DNA of 8,540 bases from Anaerolineales bacterium. Its GTDB lineage: Bacteria > Chloroflexota > Anaerolineae > Anaerolineales > UBA6663. The notes beneath the pieces are model-generated. The model searched no databases and was not told the origin of the DNA. It saw nothing but the letters and a program-made list of their open reading frames with translations. The stretch spans positions 1 through 8,540 of the forward strand of contig JAGOBN010000138.1 in assembly GCA_017999235.1 (NCBI GenBank), in the 5' to 3' direction. This document shows, in pieces, positions 6,850 to 8,540 of this stretch. The number at the start of each line of letters is the position of its first letter. Positions within the stretch are counted from its first letter, which is position 1. Made by a program: the position numbers and the translations under genes.

Positions 6850-6893
6850 GGGTTGGCTATTAATTAGAAATTAGCAATCAACAATCCTCAATC
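6833..6893. repeat. 8-bp inverted repeat spanning the dehydrogenase start codon
   Basis: GATTGAGG (6833-6840) is the exact complement of CCTCAATC (6886-6893). In mRNA the two arms could pair, placing the upstream stop codon in the stem and the ATG at 6849 in a 45-base loop. The arms belong to two repeat arrays of opposite orientation, so the pairing may be a by-product of repeat insertion. Confidence 0.4.
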
Positions 6894-6899
6894 CGCAAT
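6858..6899 (-). repeat. Degenerate period-7 array between the small subunit and dehydrogenase genes
   Basis: The minus strand reads six units in 7-base register: ATTGCGG, ATTGAGG, ATTGTTG, ATTGCTA, ATTTCTA, ATTAATA. The orientation is opposite to the array in the dehydrogenase coding strand. The TGA stop of the small subunit lies in the second unit. It fills most of the 38-base gap and is much lower in GC than the flanking genes. Confidence 0.7.
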
Positions 6900-7406
6900 C
6901 TTGACATCGCCCGTGGCCGTCAACCCCAGTTTGCGGCGCAGATGCTGGACCAGCCCGCCGGCCTCGACGATGCTGAGCACAGAGGGCGAGAGCGGGGGGA
7001 AAGAAAAGATTTGATGATTAAGGATGATTTGGTGATTGGCGAGATCAAGGCTCAGCGTGCCGCCGGCCTGGGCCGCGTCCACGGCTTCCGGACACGCGAT
7101 CAGCAGCAAGCCCTGGTTCAGCCCATTGCGGTAGTAGATGCGCGCGAAGGATTTGGCCACCACCGCCCCGATGCCGCGCAGCTTCAGGCAGGTGACGGCC
7201 TGTTCGCGCGAGGAGCCGTTGCCCCAGTTGCGGCCGGCCACGATCATGTCGCCGGGCTGCGCGGAGCGCATGAATTCCGGGTCTAGGTCTTCCAGGGCGT
7301 GGGCCGCGATCTCGGCCGGCTCGCGCAGGGTGTACGTGTATTTGCCGGGGAAGATGACGTCCGTGTCCACGCCGTCGCCGTATTTCCAGATTTTGCCCGT
7401 GAGCAT
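6888..7406 (-). CDS. lysU: Homoaconitase/isopropylmalate dehydratase-type small subunit
   Basis: This 172-residue protein is the small (swivelling-domain) subunit that pairs with the large subunit encoded just upstream. The expected reaction is homocitrate to homoisocitrate via homoaconitate. Family features are WKYGDGVDTDVIFPGKY (7-23), the Arg-containing recognition loop TYTLRE (24-29), GNGSSREQA (62-70) with the catalytic Ser-Arg pair, AKSFARIYYRNGLNQGL (84-100) and the C-terminal EAGGLVQHLRRK. The common GCGSSREH form has Asn and Gln here in place of Cys and His. Arg in the loop after GKY has been linked to homologous-chain substrates in methanogen homoaconitase, but the alignment here is by eye. 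Residues 124-133 (NHQIILNHQI) come from a repeat-derived patch in a loop that varies across the family. It starts five bases after the large-subunit stop, with only a weak GAG as ribosome site. A leucine-pathway LeuD role remains possible. Confidence 0.85.
   Translation of the reverse strand: MLTGKIWKYGDGVDTDVIFPGKYTYTLREPAEIAAHALEDLDPEFMRSAQPGDMIVAGRNWGNGSSREQAVTCLKLRGIGAVVAKSFARIYYRNGLNQGLLLIACPEAVDAAQAGGTLSLDLANHQIILNHQIFSFPPLSPSVLSIVEAGGLVQHLRRKLGLTATGDVKIAD
7003..7038 (-). repeat. Two 18-base repeats in the small subunit gene
   Basis: On the coding strand two adjacent 18-base units begin AATCACCAAATC and AATCATCAAATC and encode NHQIIL and NHQIFS. They share the CACCAAT/CATCAAAT vocabulary of the other arrays and form an AT-rich island in a GC-rich gene. 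They lie in the loop before the C-terminal helix of the subunit. Confidence 0.6.
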
Positions 7407-7411
7407 AGTCG

Positions 7412-8540
7412 TTACTCAATCTCGCGCGGGTCGGTGAGGACGCCGGTCAGCGCGCTGGCCGCCACCACCGCCGGGCTGGCGAGATAAATCTCGGCCTCGC
7501 GCTGGCCCATGCGGCCCTTGAAGTTGCGGTTGGCCGAGGACACGCACACCTCGCCGGGCGCCAAAATGCCCAGGTGGTTGCCCATGCACGGCCCGCAGCC
7601 CGGCACGCCGATCATGGCGCCGGCCGCGACCAGCGTTTGAATGTAGCCATGTTCCATCGCGGCCTGATAGACCTCGGACGAAGCCGGCACCACCAGCAGC
7701 CGCGTGCCGGCCGCCACGCGATGCCCGCGCACGATCTCGGCCGCGGCCGCCAGGTCCTCCAGCCGGCCGTTGGTACAGGTGCCCAGAAAGGCCTGATGCA
7801 CGCGCGTCCCGCGCACGGCGCTGAGCGGCTGGGTGCGGTCCACGCGGTGCGGGCAGGCCACGGTCAGTTCGATGGTGCTGGCGTCGAGGGTATGGACCGC
7901 GGCATAGGCGGCGTCGGCGTCGGGGAAAAGGGCGCCGGCCGTGATCTCAGCTTTGTGTGAGTCTAGGTCGGATTGGGTGATTGGGTGAGTGGTAATCAAG
8001 CGGCGGGCGCGGCGGGCGGCCAGATACTCAAAGACCGCGTCGTCGGGCGGCAGGTAGGCGTTTTTGACGCCGAACTCGGCCATCATGTTGGGGATGACCA
8101 TGCGGCTCTCGAGCGAGAAGGCGCCCAGCGCCGGCCCCGTGAACTCCACGGAGTAATACAAGCCGCCATCAGCCCCGAATTTCCCGATGATCGCCAGGCA
8201 CAGGTCTTTGGTGGTGACGCCCCGGCCCAGCGCGCCGGTCACCACGATCTGGAGCGTCTCCGGCACGCGCAGCCAGAGCTCGCCGGCGGCCCACAGCGCG
8301 GCCACCTCGGTGCGGCCGATGCCGGCCCCGAACGCGCCCAGCCACCCGAAGTGCGGGGTGTGCGAGTCCGAGCCCAGGATCAGCTGGCCGGGCAGGATCA
8401 ACGCTTCTTCGCTGAAGACCTGGTGGCAGATGCCGCGGCCGGCCTCGAAGAAATGCCGGATCCCCTGCTCCTTTACAAACGCGCGGATCTCGGCGTGGTT
8501 GCGGGCGTGGTCGGCGGTGGGCGCCGGCACGGCATGATCC
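7412..8540 (-). CDS. lysT: Homoaconitase/isopropylmalate dehydratase-type large subunit, N-terminus cut by window end
   Basis: The visible 375 residues cover the large iron-sulphur subunit from the conserved DH-x-x-PAP motif onward (Asp at base 8539). By comparison with the usual length of about 420 residues, roughly 45-80 are missing. Counting from that Asp, visible motifs are GSDSHT (56-61), the cluster ligand Cys255 in LGTCTNG, and Cys315 and Cys318 in GCGPCMG, so the 4Fe-4S site is complete. [12 protein letters not shown] near the end is the family's substrate-contacting region. With the adjacent small subunit it should isomerise homocitrate. LeuC and HacA/LysT are hard to separate by sequence, so the lysine role rests on the neighbouring genes. 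Residues about 181-200 ([12 protein letters not shown] and following) look like an insertion encoded by an AT-richer repeat patch. The stop is five bases before the small subunit start. A GTG at 8530 is not the start, because the conserved motif continues upstream of it. Confidence 0.88.
   Translation of the reverse strand, partial: DHAVPAPTADHARNHAEIRAFVKEQGIRHFFEAGRGICHQVFSEEALILPGQLILGSDSHTPHFGWLGAFGAGIGRTEVAALWAAGELWLRVPETLQIVVTGALGRGVTTKDLCLAIIGKFGADGGLYYSVEFTGPALGAFSLESRMVIPNMMAEFGVKNAYLPPDDAVFEYLAARRARRLITTHPITQSDLDSHKAEITAGALFPDADAAYAAVHTLDASTIELTVACPHRVDRTQPLSAVRGTRVHQAFLGTCTNGRLEDLAAAAEIVRGHRVAAGTRLLVVPASSEVYQAAMEHGYIQTLVAAGAMIGVPGCGPCMGNHLGILAPGEVCVSSANRNFKGRMGQREAEIYLASPAVVAASALTGVLTDPREIE
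7942..7999 (-). repeat. Octamer repeat patch inserted in the large subunit gene
   Basis: On the plus strand GATTGGGT occurs twice in tandem (7971-7978, 7979-7986), followed by a diverged unit (7987-7994). The coding strand reads ACCCAATC units, one base longer than the heptamer in the dehydrogenase gene. The patch (7942-7999) uses codons such as TTG, ATT, CTA, TCA and AAA that are rare in the neighbouring sequence. Its peptide contains HPITQS, close to PITNHQS from the heptamer. Confidence 0.65.

Noticed and set aside
5800..8540. Reading the cluster as a leucine operon (leuC, leuD, leuB)
   Set aside because: The dehydrogenase has the RENTEGLYAG form rather than the LeuB form, and a LysK-type M20 hydrolase overlaps it. 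The lysine alpha-aminoadipate pathway fits better, although the two dehydratase subunits alone would not decide it.

Overview
The window is GC-rich, densely packed bacterial DNA with eight genes, all on the minus strand, so they are read from the right end to the left. The best guess for the source is a member of the Chloroflexota. Three things point there: long Thr/Pro/Ser/Ala-rich linkers in N-terminally anchored exported proteins, a large secreted subtilase, and a lysine gene cluster of the alpha-aminoadipate (LysW-type) kind. The assignment is inferred from these traits, because no rRNA or marker gene is present.

Right half (8540 to 2815), in transcription order. First come the large subunit of an aconitase-family dehydratase (lysT-like, cut by the window end) and its small subunit (lysU-like). 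A decarboxylating dehydrogenase of the homoisocitrate type (lysB-like) and an M20 deacetylase of the LysK type follow. Together these fit the start (homocitrate to 2-oxoadipate) and the final step (release of lysine from the carrier LysW) of alpha-aminoadipate lysine synthesis. LysW, LysX, LysZ, LysY, LysJ and homocitrate synthase are not in the window. Without a clear break the cluster continues into a membrane-anchored, probably extracytoplasmic FxLYD-like protein and a nucleotidyltransferase. The gaps are 5, 38, -4, 20 and -1 bases, which indicates a single operon.

Left half (2814 to 1). A 401-base gene-free stretch carries a good sigma-70-type promoter (TTGACA-N18-TAAGAT on the minus strand) with a dyad over its -35 box and spacer. 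It faces a second anchored FxLYD-like protein, a clear paralogue of the one in the lysine operon. After 108 bases comes a secreted subtilisin-like protease, which runs off the left end before its catalytic Ser.

The most unusual signal is a family of short AT-richer repeats built on the heptamer CCAATCA (complement TGATTGG). They occur in or between three consecutive lysine genes. One array forms the N-terminus of the dehydrogenase, a related octamer patch forms an apparent insertion in the large subunit, and a degenerate version forms a loop of the small subunit. An array in the opposite orientation fills the gap between two genes and supplies a stop codon. Because 7 is not a multiple of 3, CCAATCA repeats encode the same cyclic peptide (PITNHQS) in all three frames without a stop, whereas the opposite orientation has stops in every frame. 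This could explain how such repeats survive inside essential genes. Apart from these repeats, I see no mobile element, CRISPR array, tRNA or rRNA gene.
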